A model generated the notes under the pieces. The model was given only the letters and a program-made list of their open reading frames with translations, made no database searches and was not told where the DNA came from. The position numbers were made by a program, and so were the translations under genes. A stretch of 64,000 nucleotides of DNA from a bacterium (GTDB lineage Bacteria; Planctomycetota; UBA1135; UBA2386). The stretch spans positions 62,001 through 126,000 of the forward strand of contig JAUILN010000005.1 in NCBI GenBank assembly GCA_030432695.1. The letters are read 5' to 3'. Shown in pieces: positions 15,895-24,490 of the stretch (position 1 is its first letter; every line of letters starts with the position of its first letter).

Positions 15895-17417
15895 CGGGCG
15901 CGGATCACCCGGGTGAAGCGGGTGCCGTGGCACAGCGGACAGCGGAGCTTCTCCTCCCGGCCGGACTGACCGAGCTGGACGAGATGGCCCAGCCCGTCGC
16001 AGGTGGCGCACTCGCTGGCGAAGGCGCGCACGACCTCCATCTGGCCGCCGTATTCGGCGAAGTACGACCGCAGCCACGAGGTCCGCTCCTGGCGGCTCGC
16101 GTCGCGCCACCAGTCCTCCTCGCTGACCTCACCGGAGCCGGCGCCACCCGGTCCGCCGCTCTGCGCCAGCTGCCGACCGCGCTTCTGGACCTCGCGGATC
16201 TTGCGCATGATCCGCTCCAGCTCGCGGTCCTGCGCCGAGTCGCCGGCCCCGACGGTCTGGCCGGCGGCGTCACCGTGTGCGGTGTCCTTCAACACGGCGT
16301 CGTCTCCGAGCAGCCACGAACCGATGCCGTAGCTGTAGAGCGTGGCGCGTACGTGGCCGGCCTCCAGCCGCTGTCGCCACAGATTCTCGACCTCCTCGGC
16401 TTCGATGTCGAGCAGGTCACCGATCTTGGCAAACACGTCCTGCGCCATCCGGTCCTCGGCGTAGGTCCGCGCCTGGGTCAGCGAGAAGTCGTCCTCCTTG
16501 GCCTGATCCTCGGCGACCCGGCTCACGGTCCGGTCCCAGTCCTGCCGCACCTGGTCGACCAGGTTGCGCTCACGCGCCGACTCCAGCTTCTGCTCGGCGC
16601 GCTCCAGCTCCTTCATCAGCTTGGAGTCGGCGAAGCGCTGCCGGAACTCGGCGACCAGCTCGCGGCCCTTCGTCCACTCCTTGCGGTTGCGCATCACGCT
16701 GATCTGCGACAGCAGACCGCGTTCCTCGGCGGCTTCCTGCAGCAGCCGGATGCGGGCGAGCATGCCCTCGAGCTGGGACTTCTGCTTGCCGCCGCCGAGC
16801 TCGTCGGCGCGCACCAGGTGCTGCTCGGCCTGGTCGTAGAGCCCCACCCGCCGCAGCGCCTCGGCCAACTGGATGTGCTTGTCGGCGTCGTCACCCGGCT
16901 GGATCTCGTCGAGCTTGATCTGGTAGTACTCGCCCTTGGTGTAGATCTCGAAGACCGGCACCTCGATCTTGCGGACGTTCTTCACGTCGGCCTGCTTCAC
17001 CGGCAGGATGCCGCTCTTCTGCTTGACCTGCAGGAAGCCGTCCTTGCGGTCGAGGACCAGACCGATGATCTCGACCCGCGTGCCGCCGGCGATCGCGTAG
17101 ACGATCTCGTCGGCGAGCACGGTGACCTCGCCCTCCTCCTCGACCACGATGCCCTCGAGCCGCTTGAGGCGTTCGGCGTGCAGGGTCGACAGGTCGGCCC
17201 AGTCGAGTTCGAGCAGGCCGCCGTTGTCGAGGCGGCGGAAGCTCAGACCGTCGCTGGTGGCGTCGAGGACTTCGCCGACGAGGACCTTACCGTCCCGCAG
17301 CTGGATGGCCTGGGCGGCCGCATCCTCGGCGATCACGCCGAAGGCGCCCAGCGCCACGCACCCGGCGGCCAACCACCGCGTCGTCGATTCGAACCAGCTC
17401 GTGTTTCGGGTCGCCAT
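15891..17417 (-). CDS. Exported protein with DnaJ-like zinc-ribbon C-terminus
   Basis: A 508-residue protein with an N-terminal signal peptide ending near AAAQA (about residue 36). Residues 37-130 are beta-rich (IQLRDGKVLVGEVLD... resembles a small barrel), the middle is a long helical region with heptad-like Glu/Arg/Leu patterns and a tetratricopeptide-like stretch (IQLAEALRRVGLYDQAEQHLVRA), and the C-terminus has CATCDGLGHL (about 469) and CPLCHGTRF (about 491), the C-x-x-C-x-G-x-G pairs of the DnaJ zinc-finger type. No family can be named. It starts 41 bases after gspI and is coupled to the parvulin lipoprotein gene. Confidence 0.6.
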   Translation of the reverse strand: MATRNTSWFESTTRWLAAGCVALGAFGVIAEDAAAQAIQLRDGKVLVGEVLDATSDGLSFRRLDNGGLLELDWADLSTLHAERLKRLEGIVVEEEGEVTVLADEIVYAIAGGTRVEIIGLVLDRKDGFLQVKQKSGILPVKQADVKNVRKIEVPVFEIYTKGEYYQIKLDEIQPGDDADKHIQLAEALRRVGLYDQAEQHLVRADELGGGKQKSQLEGMLARIRLLQEAAEERGLLSQISVMRNRKEWTKGRELVAEFRQRFADSKLMKELERAEQKLESARERNLVDQVRQDWDRTVSRVAEDQAKEDDFSLTQARTYAEDRMAQDVFAKIGDLLDIEAEEVENLWRQRLEAGHVRATLYSYGIGSWLLGDDAVLKDTAHGDAAGQTVGAGDSAQDRELERIMRKIREVQKRGRQLAQSGGPGGAGSGEVSEEDWWRDASRQERTSWLRSYFAEYGGQMEVVRAFASECATCDGLGHLVQLGQSGREEKLRCPLCHGTRFTRVIRAR

Positions 17418-17458
17418 GCTTTGCTCCGTAGTCTCTTGCCGTTGCCGGTCGGGGGTGA

Positions 17459-17950
17459 TCACCGGTACTCCGTCCGCTGCCCGACGCGCCGCGAGAAGGG
17501 CACCTGACGCGGCAGGATCCGCTTCAGCTCCACGCCCTGCTCCTCGCCCTGTTCGTTCCACGCGACGCGCACGGTCACCAGCACCAGGTCGGGGCGGGCC
17601 TGGTCGGTGGTGTAGCTCGCGGTGTAGCGCATTCCGGGGAATCCGTCGATCACCTCGACCACCTCGGACTCGATCGCCAGATCCTCCGCGACCCAGTCCG
17701 GATCGGTCGGGATCGGGTGGTCGGCGAGGGTGCTGCGCTGCAGGTCGTGGAGGATGCGGTCGGCGAGGACCACCGCGCGGCCGCGCATCTCGGCGGTGCG
17801 CCGGGTGCCGACACCGACCGACAGCACGCCGAGCAGGGTGGTGATCCCGAAGGTCAGGATCGCCATCGCGATCAGCAGCTCGAGCAGGGTGAAGCCGGCG
17901 TCGGGCCGACTGTTCCCCGAGGGCCGGTGGCTCGTCGCGAACTCAGACAT
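17459..17950 (-). CDS. gspI: Type II secretion-like minor pseudopilin (GspI-like)
   Basis: A 163-residue protein with a class III (prepilin) signal: a short basic leader ending Gly19, then FTLLELLIAMAILTFGI, with Glu at +5 of the mature protein. The second part has the short beta-domain with LEDLAIESEVVEV and LVTVRVAWNEQGEEQGVELKRIL typical of GspI/PulI (a V-x-V-x-W strand). GspI forms the pseudopilus tip with J and K. The start at 17950 lies inside the gspJ end (8-base overlap). A second ATG at 17965 is possible. Its neighbours, J and K homologues, support the tip-complex assignment. Confidence 0.75.
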   Translation of the reverse strand: MSEFATSHRPSGNSRPDAGFTLLELLIAMAILTFGITTLLGVLSVGVGTRRTAEMRGRAVVLADRILHDLQRSTLADHPIPTDPDWVAEDLAIESEVVEVIDGFPGMRYTASYTTDQARPDLVLVTVRVAWNEQGEEQGVELKRILPRQVPFSRRVGQRTEYR

Positions 17951-19151
17951 CGGAATCCTTGCCATGCGGCACCTGGAAGTAGAGTTCGAGCGTGCGCCCC
18001 ACTCGCACCGGGGTGCCACTCGGGTGGTCGACCGCGGTCGTACCGCGCACGCCCCGCACCAGCCCGTCGACCCGACCGCCGGAGTGGTCGGCGAACCGCA
18101 CCCACTCCGAACCGATCTTCAGGTAGCGCGGTTCGGCGACGCCCGGCACCGACTCCTCGCGGTCCAGCATCAGCTCGCGGTCCTCGCGACCCAGCGCGCG
18201 TGTGAGGTAGGCGTCGGGCGCGACCTCGGGACTCCGTCCGACCACCATCGTGACCCTGATCCAACGCGGGAACACATCGTCGCGGGCATCGCGAAGGCTG
18301 TCGAACCCCTTGTCGAGGCCGAACTGCCCGTCCTGCTCGCCGGCGGCCAGGAAGATCCCGGCCCGGGCGGAGTCCCAGACCCGCTCGGGACCGCCCTGGC
18401 CCGACGAGTTCCACGCGGTCGTGCGCTGCGACCACAGCTCGATGTCGAAGTGCAACAGCCCGGTCGCGATGACCTCGCTGCCGCGCCGCATCGCGCCGAC
18501 GTCGAGTTCCAGGTCGCGCGGCTCGGCCAGCGCGTCGATCGGGTACTCGTCCTCGGTGAAGAACTCGGGTGACGACAGTCGGATCCGCCGCCGCAGTTCG
18601 AAGTACTCGCCGCTCTCGTCGAGCGGCCAGGGCAGCAGCAGCATCTCGCCGCGGCCCCGGCGCGGCCAGCCGGTGATCAGCTCGTCGACCCGCATCTCCA
18701 GTGCCTGGTCATCGAGTTGTCCGACCTGGTCGAGAACGTAGTCGCGCAGCTCTTCGCGCAGCAGCCGCTCCTCGGCCGCCTTGGTCAGCGACACGGTAGC
18801 GCGCAGCACCGGGATCTCGGGCAGCGGCGGCCCATCGACCGACTGCACTCCCCCGGCGATGCGGTGCACGATCATCCGCGCATCGACGGTGGCCTCGCCC
18901 GCCTCTGGATCGGTGACCGGACCGGCCAGGAGATCGACCGAGAGCTCGACGGCGCGGTGGGCCACCAGCGTCCGGTCGGCGAGGTCCTGCCCGCTCTCGC
19001 CCTCGTCGAACAGCTTCGCTCCCGAGCTGACCAGTTGCACCAGCAACAGCAGGAAGGTCGACAGCAGACCCATCACCACGACCAGCTCCAAGAGGGTGAA
19101 GCCGGACTGGGCAGGCGCACCTCGGACGTGGTTCGACAGCTCGGTGCTCAT
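17943..19151 (-). CDS. gspJ: Type II secretion-like minor pseudopilin (GspJ-like), enlarged
   Basis: A 402-residue protein, about twice the usual GspJ length. The prepilin site is Gly17-Phe18 followed by FTLLELVVVMGLLSTFLLLL, with Glu at +5. A long extracytoplasmic part follows. Near residues 337-390 it carries PRYLKIGSEWVRF, LVRGVRGTTAVDHPSGTPVRV, the same Tyr/Arg-Gly module found several times in the K-like protein next door. ATG 19151 has a good ribosome site, GGAGGAGGTGA, seven bases before it, and overlaps the K stop by four bases. By position it is J: encoded between K and I. Confidence 0.72.
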   Translation of the reverse strand: MSTELSNHVRGAPAQSGFTLLELVVVMGLLSTFLLLLVQLVSSGAKLFDEGESGQDLADRTLVAHRAVELSVDLLAGPVTDPEAGEATVDARMIVHRIAGGVQSVDGPPLPEIPVLRATVSLTKAAEERLLREELRDYVLDQVGQLDDQALEMRVDELITGWPRRGRGEMLLLPWPLDESGEYFELRRRIRLSSPEFFTEDEYPIDALAEPRDLELDVGAMRRGSEVIATGLLHFDIELWSQRTTAWNSSGQGGPERVWDSARAGIFLAAGEQDGQFGLDKGFDSLRDARDDVFPRWIRVTMVVGRSPEVAPDAYLTRALGREDRELMLDREESVPGVAEPRYLKIGSEWVRFADHSGGRVDGLVRGVRGTTAVDHPSGTPVRVGRTLELYFQVPHGKDSDV

Positions 19152-22100
19152 CGTGTCGTCACCTCCTCCTGCAGGATCCGCGTCTCGCCCTCGTAGTCGA
19201 GAAGGTAGGTACGGATCGTCGGCGCCTGCTTCCAGCCCTGCGCCATCCAGGTCTGTGCGCTGAACGCGCCGGGCGAGTAGACATGCTGGAAGCGGGCCTC
19301 GAAGCGGCGGCCGTGGGCCTGGATGCGGTTCTGCTGGCCGCCGGGCTGGCCGTCGTCGAAGCGCCACAGCCAGGGGTTCTGCTCCGGGTCCTCGTCGAAA
19401 CGCGCCCGCTCGTCGAGGCGCACCATGCACTGCAGGTCGACGGTGGCCTCCGGCGCGTTCTCCTCCCAGCCGAACGACGCGAACCAGGCGGGGCCGTGGT
19501 CGAGGGTCAACTGCACGTGCGCCAGCGCCGGATCCTCGGCCCGCTCGTGGAAGCGGTCCCAGTAGCGGAACGGCATCCACACCACCGGCGAGCCGCCGGT
19601 CAGCGAGCCGGGCACGGTGCCGAAGCGGCCGCGGAACAGGCCGACCCGCGCACGGCCTTCGTTCTCCGGGTCGTGCCAGCGCGGCATCGCCAGCGTGGTC
19701 CGGCCCCGGGTGAAGGTGTAGTGCAGCAGCTCCTGACCGACGAGGACGGTGCCCTCGGCCCCCGGCAGGCCACCGAGATCGTTGACCTGCACCTCGTGGT
19801 CGTTCTGGCTCAGGCCCGCGCTGAGGATCGCGGTCGGGGTCTGCTCCAGGAAGTGCACCACCGCGCCCTCGTCGTGGCCGCGCGGCAGGGTGCCGAGCAT
19901 CCCGCGGCCGTTCTGCGCCACCGACACGCGGCCGGTCGAGACGTCGTAGTTCTGGTAGGCGATCAGCTCCTCGTCGATCTGCAGCATGCCGCCGGTCGCC
20001 GCGAACTGGTCGAAGTTGCCGTAGCTCCTGAGCTGCCGTGGGCGCCCACCCTCCATCAGGCCGGCCGGCGTCATGATCACGTTCGGCCGCACGTAGAACT
20101 CGTTGGCGGACTCGTTGAGCTGCTGGTCGAGCGGCCGCGGGAACGCCATGCGCGCCATCACCGCGACCTCGTCGATCAGACCGCGCATCGGCACGCCGTC
20201 GTTGGCGGCCGAGCCGCCGACGAACGCATTGTCGGCGTCGACCGCTGGCAGCTCACCAGACGGGAACTTGACCATCCGGTCGAGCAGTCGGACGTCGGTG
20301 AGATTGGCATCGCTGCGCGACGGCGCCGCCTCACCGATCAGCGGCATGGTCACCTGGTCCTGGAACGCGACCAGATAGAACGGCCACTGGCCGATGAGCT
20401 CGCGGCCCTCGTTGCCCGAGTTGCCGGTGGTGTCATCGGGGTCGATGTTGTCGGAGCGCGGGATGCCGACCGCCCAGTTGACGGTGTGCCACTCGACGCC
20501 GGGGGTCTGGCCCGACTGGCGGCGGGAACCCTGGACCAGCGCGATGCGGTCGAGGCGGCCGGGGCGCGGCGCGCTGAGACCGTAGGCGCCGCGGTCGTAC
20601 TCGAAGCGCTGCACGGGCAGCACCGGGGTGCCGGCGGGCTGCGCGTGCGACGAGGTCTTTCCGAGCGGGGCCGAGATCCCCTGTCGGATGCCTCGCCCCA
20701 TCTCGAGGAAGTCGGCGAAGTCGTCGCCGCGGAACTTCAGCGCCACCCGCATCGCGTGGGCGAACGGGAACTGCACCTCGACCGGATCCACGTAGCCGAT
20801 CCGGCGCACGCCGTCGTTGAAGGGCGCGCCCCAGGGTTCGGTCTGCTGGTCGAAAATGGGGTTGGCGCCGCCTAGATCGTCGGGCACGGTGATCCCTCGC
20901 GAGGGATTCCCCAGTGTCACAACGCCGACGGCCGCCCGGAAGGCCCGCGAGTCGATCCGCGTCAGATGTCGGCTGTCGAGCACCGCGTTGTAGCGCACCC
21001 ACTCGGTCTCGGCGTCGTCGGTGCCGTTCGGCCGGACCTGCACCCACTGCACGTAGTCCGAGTCGGCGTTCACCAGCCCACTGACCGGGATCGAGATCGG
21101 CACCACGTACGGGTAGTGCAGCGGCAGCGAGTTCGCGGACACACCCTGCCGGTCGAATTCCGGCGACCAATCGGTCACGAAGATCTTCGGCTGGGTGAAA
21201 TCGAAGTTGCCGTCGGTGTCATCCGGGATGTTCACGGGCAACGTCACGTTGCGCTGCACACCGGTGAGCTGGGTGCCGGTGCGGGCCGCGTAGCGGATGA
21301 CTTCAACGCCGCCGACGTAGACCCAGGATCCGATCTGGCCGCCACCGGCGCCGCCACGCGGATCCCGGGTCCGGAACGGCATCCGCCGCTGCACGATCAT
21401 CGCGTAGCCGCCGCTCGCCGGGAACGCCGAGAGGATCTGGTCCGAGGCCGGCGGCGGTGGGAAGTTCAGCGCCGAGACCGGGTCGGCGAGTTCGAGATTC
21501 CCGGTCCAGCTGTTGTCGATGCCGCGCCCGAGATTCCGCGAGACCTGGCCGGCCGTGACGTTGATCGGCCGGGCGTCGGCATTGTTCGCGACCCGCGCAC
21601 CGGCGAACGCGCCCAGCGAATCCGCCAACTGCGCGCCGCCGAGCTGCAGCGTCGACTGCGGATACACCGGTACCGAGTAGCCGTAGAGTTCCACGCCCGT
21701 GCCGACCGGATGGTCCGGCGCCACCGCGGGCGAGGTAGGGTCCAGCAAGTCGCGCAGCTCCTGGAGCTGGTCGCGGTTGGCATCGGTCGGGATGCCGACG
21801 TTCCACTCGTTGAAGAACATCCGCGCCGAACGGCCACCCATCGAGCTGTCGTAGGCGCAATAGAACGTCGAGTCGTCCTTGCGGCTGTACTCGAACAGCT
21901 CGAGACCCACGCGCAGCACCCCCTGCTGCGGGAAGCCCTGGGTGCTCTCCACCTGGATCGGCCGGTAGCGCTCGCGGTCGAGCAGGAAGGTCGCAGCACC
22001 GGTGTCCGGCTGGTAGACCGGGATCGCGCTCGACAGGTAGGTCTTCAGCTCCGGCTCCAGACGCGGCACGCCGTCGATGTGCAGCGACATCTGACCGGGA

Positions 22101-24490
22101 CGGTCGCCGTGCGCCGAGATGCTGGCGTGGTACCAGAGCTGCGGCTGCAGGTTGAAGTCCGACAGCGCCAACTTCCAGGTGCCGACGCTCCGCTGCACGG
22201 CGGTGGTCGACTGCGAGGGCTGCGGATCGACGCCGGCCTCGGCCATCACCTCGAAGAACAGCGACGCCTCGCGGATCTCCAGGCGGATCCGGTTGCGGTC
22301 GGGGAACGCTGCGTTCGGGTCGGAGAGGTCGTAGAGCACCTGCGGACCGGTGTCGTCGAGACGGAACCAGAACGAGGTGGCGTGCCGCGCAGTGAGGCCA
22401 CCGACGGTGGTCAGCGGAAAAGCGATCCGGCTATGGTCGCGGTTGGCACTCGGCTGCGCGCCGGGCGTGCCGCGCTCGCCGGTGTTGAGGATCCGGTAGA
22501 CGCCCTCCTGGTCGAGAGCGCGGCCCTCGGGGTGCCACGCGAACGAGAAGGCATCGTGCTGGTAGACGTTGTCGGGGTAGCCGAACGGCGTCGACGAGGG
22601 CTGCGGGCGCAACCAGCCGTCGTTGCCCGACTTGTCGGGGAAGCGCGCCCGGCCGAAGCCGAAGTCCGGGAACAGCGTGGCGAGCAGGTGCGCCTCGGTA
22701 CGCATCGCTGGCACCGTGCCGGCCCGGTTCGGCAGGATCGCGGAGGTGTTGATCGGACCGGTCTGCCACCACGGGCTGTGCCGGTCGATGCGCACGAACT
22801 CCTCGATCATCTCCTGGGTCGCCGCCCCCCAGATCAAGGCCTCGCCGGGCAGGGCCAGGGCGGTGCCCGACCGCTCCATCCGCGCCGCCTCCACCCCGCT
22901 GGCCATCAGCCGCACCGCGCTGGCGCGGTAGGCGACCAGCGGCGAGCTGTGGAAGCAGATCGGCGCGGTGCCCATGTCGACGTTGTCCGCGCAGCCGACC
23001 TGCAGCACGCCGTAGATGCGCCGGATGAGGTCGCGCTGGGCCCGCGATTCGGTGCGCGCCGCCAGCAGCGGCACGAAGCGGCCCGCGAAGTCCTCCCAGC
23101 CCTCGAAGGGCCGCGGCGTCAGGTCGATGCCGCCGGCACCCTCGTCGTTGTAGGCCCCGGCGTCCTCCATCGGCAGCGCGTCCACGTCGCCGCGCAGCAG
23201 ACGAAGTTGTTCGGCGAGGTCGGCGGCGCGCCGCGGCGACAGGTAGGGCGGGCGGTCGACGGTCTGGCCATCGCGCACCGCACCGTTGGTCTGCGCTCGG
23301 AGGTTGGCGAACAGTGCGGTCAGCACCCGCGGGTCGGCGGTGTTCACGTTCACCGGCACGCCGACCAGCGGCTCGACCACCGTGTCGATCGGGTCGAACT
23401 GCAGCTGCAGCGGCTGCATCAAGGAGATGAACTCCTTGTTGGTCAGGTTGATCGCACCGCGGTTGCCGAGGTTGACCGTGTCGGCGACCAGCGCGTACTC
23501 CTGCTGGCGACCGTCGAGGCTGCGGATCCGCACGATGCGCCCCGCCCCCATGCCCGCCGCGGAGCGGACCATCAGGATGCGGGGCGCCGCCACCACTGCG
23601 TCGTCGAGGATCTCGAAGACCCGCTCCGCGCGGCCCCACCGGGCCGAGTTCTCGCGCAGCATCCCGACCGCGCAATAGCGCTCGAGGATCCCCATCTCGT
23701 CGTCGGTGAAGCCGGGAAAGCCGAAGGCCTCGTAGCCGCGGATCTCGCGCACCGAACCGTAGGGCTTCCGCGTTCCCGGATTGCCGTCGACGGTGTGCGG
23801 GTGCAGCACCGCGAGCACGCAGCGGAAGTCGAGCACCAGCGAGTCGGCGGCGATGATGTAGTCGCGCAGCACCGACGCGGGCAGGAAGCCCAGCTCGGCG
23901 AAGGCGCCACGGGTCAGGCCGGTGAAGGCGGTGCCGGTGGCGTCCTCGTAGCGGATCACCTCGCGGCCGATCAGCAGATAGCCGGGCACCGGGAAGCCCT
24001 CGGTGGAACCGTCGACCGGGATCTCGCTGCCACCCGACTCGACTTCCTCCGTGGTCCGGAGCGACAGGCCCAGCAGGTTGGCGAGCGTCAGCGGCGTCGC
24101 GGTGTCGAGGTCGACGCGCCGCGAGAGGTCCTCGACCTCGCCCTGTAGCAGGGTGTTGCCGAAGCCGACCGAGCCGACGTCCTGCAGACTCTCGGGAAGT
24201 TCCAGCGAGTTCGGATACTCGTCCCGACCATCGGCCGCCGGTGTCAGGTCGTAGCTGTAGCTGCCTTGCGCGGCCTGCTGCAGCAGCACGTCGCGCGCCG
24301 AGGCCGAACCCCAGTCGACGTGGACCTCGTCGAGCGCGGCCCGCGCTGCCTGGTCGCCGCGGCCCATGCTGAGGACGAACGGCCCGGCCATCGCCAGCAG
24401 GACGGCCAGCGCCAACAGGACCGCGATCAGGGCGATGCCGTGCTCGTCCGCGGAGCGGCGAGCCGGGCGTTCCGGATGCTTGTCGTTCAT
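19148..24490 (-). CDS. gspK: Giant GspK-like pseudopilin with LamG-type insert and repeated module
   Basis: A 1780-residue protein, five to six times longer than ordinary GspK. The prepilin leader ends at Gly18, followed by IALIAVLLALAVLLAMAG without the usual Glu at +5, as is typical of GspK. Near residue 380 PVNVNTADPRVLTALF is the GspK helix-hairpin signature. About residues 700-810 resemble a LamG/concanavalin jelly-roll (TSFWFRLDD, then IRLEIREASLFFEV, then LHIDGVPRL). A short module of the type G-x-x-x-I/V-G-x-E-x-I/L-x-Y ... R-G-x-x-G-T occurs at least four more times, near 170, 855, 1055, 1500 and 1580. It overlaps gspH and gspJ by four bases each. The size and added domains suggest a surface-exposed, adhesin-like tip rather than a plain secretion piston; this is inference. 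Confidence 0.75.
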   Translation of the reverse strand: MNDKHPERPARRSADEHGIALIAVLLALAVLLAMAGPFVLSMGRGDQAARAALDEVHVDWGSASARDVLLQQAAQGSYSYDLTPAADGRDEYPNSLELPESLQDVGSVGFGNTLLQGEVEDLSRRVDLDTATPLTLANLLGLSLRTTEEVESGGSEIPVDGSTEGFPVPGYLLIGREVIRYEDATGTAFTGLTRGAFAELGFLPASVLRDYIIAADSLVLDFRCVLAVLHPHTVDGNPGTRKPYGSVREIRGYEAFGFPGFTDDEMGILERYCAVGMLRENSARWGRAERVFEILDDAVVAAPRILMVRSAAGMGAGRIVRIRSLDGRQQEYALVADTVNLGNRGAINLTNKEFISLMQPLQLQFDPIDTVVEPLVGVPVNVNTADPRVLTALFANLRAQTNGAVRDGQTVDRPPYLSPRRAADLAEQLRLLRGDVDALPMEDAGAYNDEGAGGIDLTPRPFEGWEDFAGRFVPLLAARTESRAQRDLIRRIYGVLQVGCADNVDMGTAPICFHSSPLVAYRASAVRLMASGVEAARMERSGTALALPGEALIWGAATQEMIEEFVRIDRHSPWWQTGPINTSAILPNRAGTVPAMRTEAHLLATLFPDFGFGRARFPDKSGNDGWLRPQPSSTPFGYPDNVYQHDAFSFAWHPEGRALDQEGVYRILNTGERGTPGAQPSANRDHSRIAFPLTTVGGLTARHATSFWFRLDDTGPQVLYDLSDPNAAFPDRNRIRLEIREASLFFEVMAEAGVDPQPSQSTTAVQRSVGTWKLALSDFNLQPQLWYHASISAHGDRPGQMSLHIDGVPRLEPELKTYLSSAIPVYQPDTGAATFLLDRERYRPIQVESTQGFPQQGVLRVGLELFEYSRKDDSTFYCAYDSSMGGRSARMFFNEWNVGIPTDANRDQLQELRDLLDPTSPAVAPDHPVGTGVELYGYSVPVYPQSTLQLGGAQLADSLGAFAGARVANNADARPINVTAGQVSRNLGRGIDNSWTGNLELADPVSALNFPPPPASDQILSAFPASGGYAMIVQRRMPFRTRDPRGGAGGGQIGSWVYVGGVEVIRYAARTGTQLTGVQRNVTLPVNIPDDTDGNFDFTQPKIFVTDWSPEFDRQGVSANSLPLHYPYVVPISIPVSGLVNADSDYVQWVQVRPNGTDDAETEWVRYNAVLDSRHLTRIDSRAFRAAVGVVTLGNPSRGITVPDDLGGANPIFDQQTEPWGAPFNDGVRRIGYVDPVEVQFPFAHAMRVALKFRGDDFADFLEMGRGIRQGISAPLGKTSSHAQPAGTPVLPVQRFEYDRGAYGLSAPRPGRLDRIALVQGSRRQSGQTPGVEWHTVNWAVGIPRSDNIDPDDTTGNSGNEGRELIGQWPFYLVAFQDQVTMPLIGEAAPSRSDANLTDVRLLDRMVKFPSGELPAVDADNAFVGGSAANDGVPMRGLIDEVAVMARMAFPRPLDQQLNESANEFYVRPNVIMTPAGLMEGGRPRQLRSYGNFDQFAATGGMLQIDEELIAYQNYDVSTGRVSVAQNGRGMLGTLPRGHDEGAVVHFLEQTPTAILSAGLSQNDHEVQVNDLGGLPGAEGTVLVGQELLHYTFTRGRTTLAMPRWHDPENEGRARVGLFRGRFGTVPGSLTGGSPVVWMPFRYWDRFHERAEDPALAHVQLTLDHGPAWFASFGWEENAPEATVDLQCMVRLDERARFDEDPEQNPWLWRFDDGQPGGQQNRIQAHGRRFEARFQHVYSPGAFSAQTWMAQGWKQAPTIRTYLLDYEGETRILQEEVTTR

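Noticed and set aside
16001..17460. Coding on the plus strand through the zinc-ribbon gene
   Set aside because: A long open frame exists but shows no motif, whereas the minus frame has a signal peptide and paired Cys motifs and overlaps its neighbour in the operon pattern.
20966..24148. A 1060-codon plus-strand open frame opposite the giant GspK
   Set aside because: Antisense frames stay open over long distances in DNA this GC-rich. The product is Arg/Val/Gly-rich with no domain, while the minus frame has clear pilin and GspK motifs.
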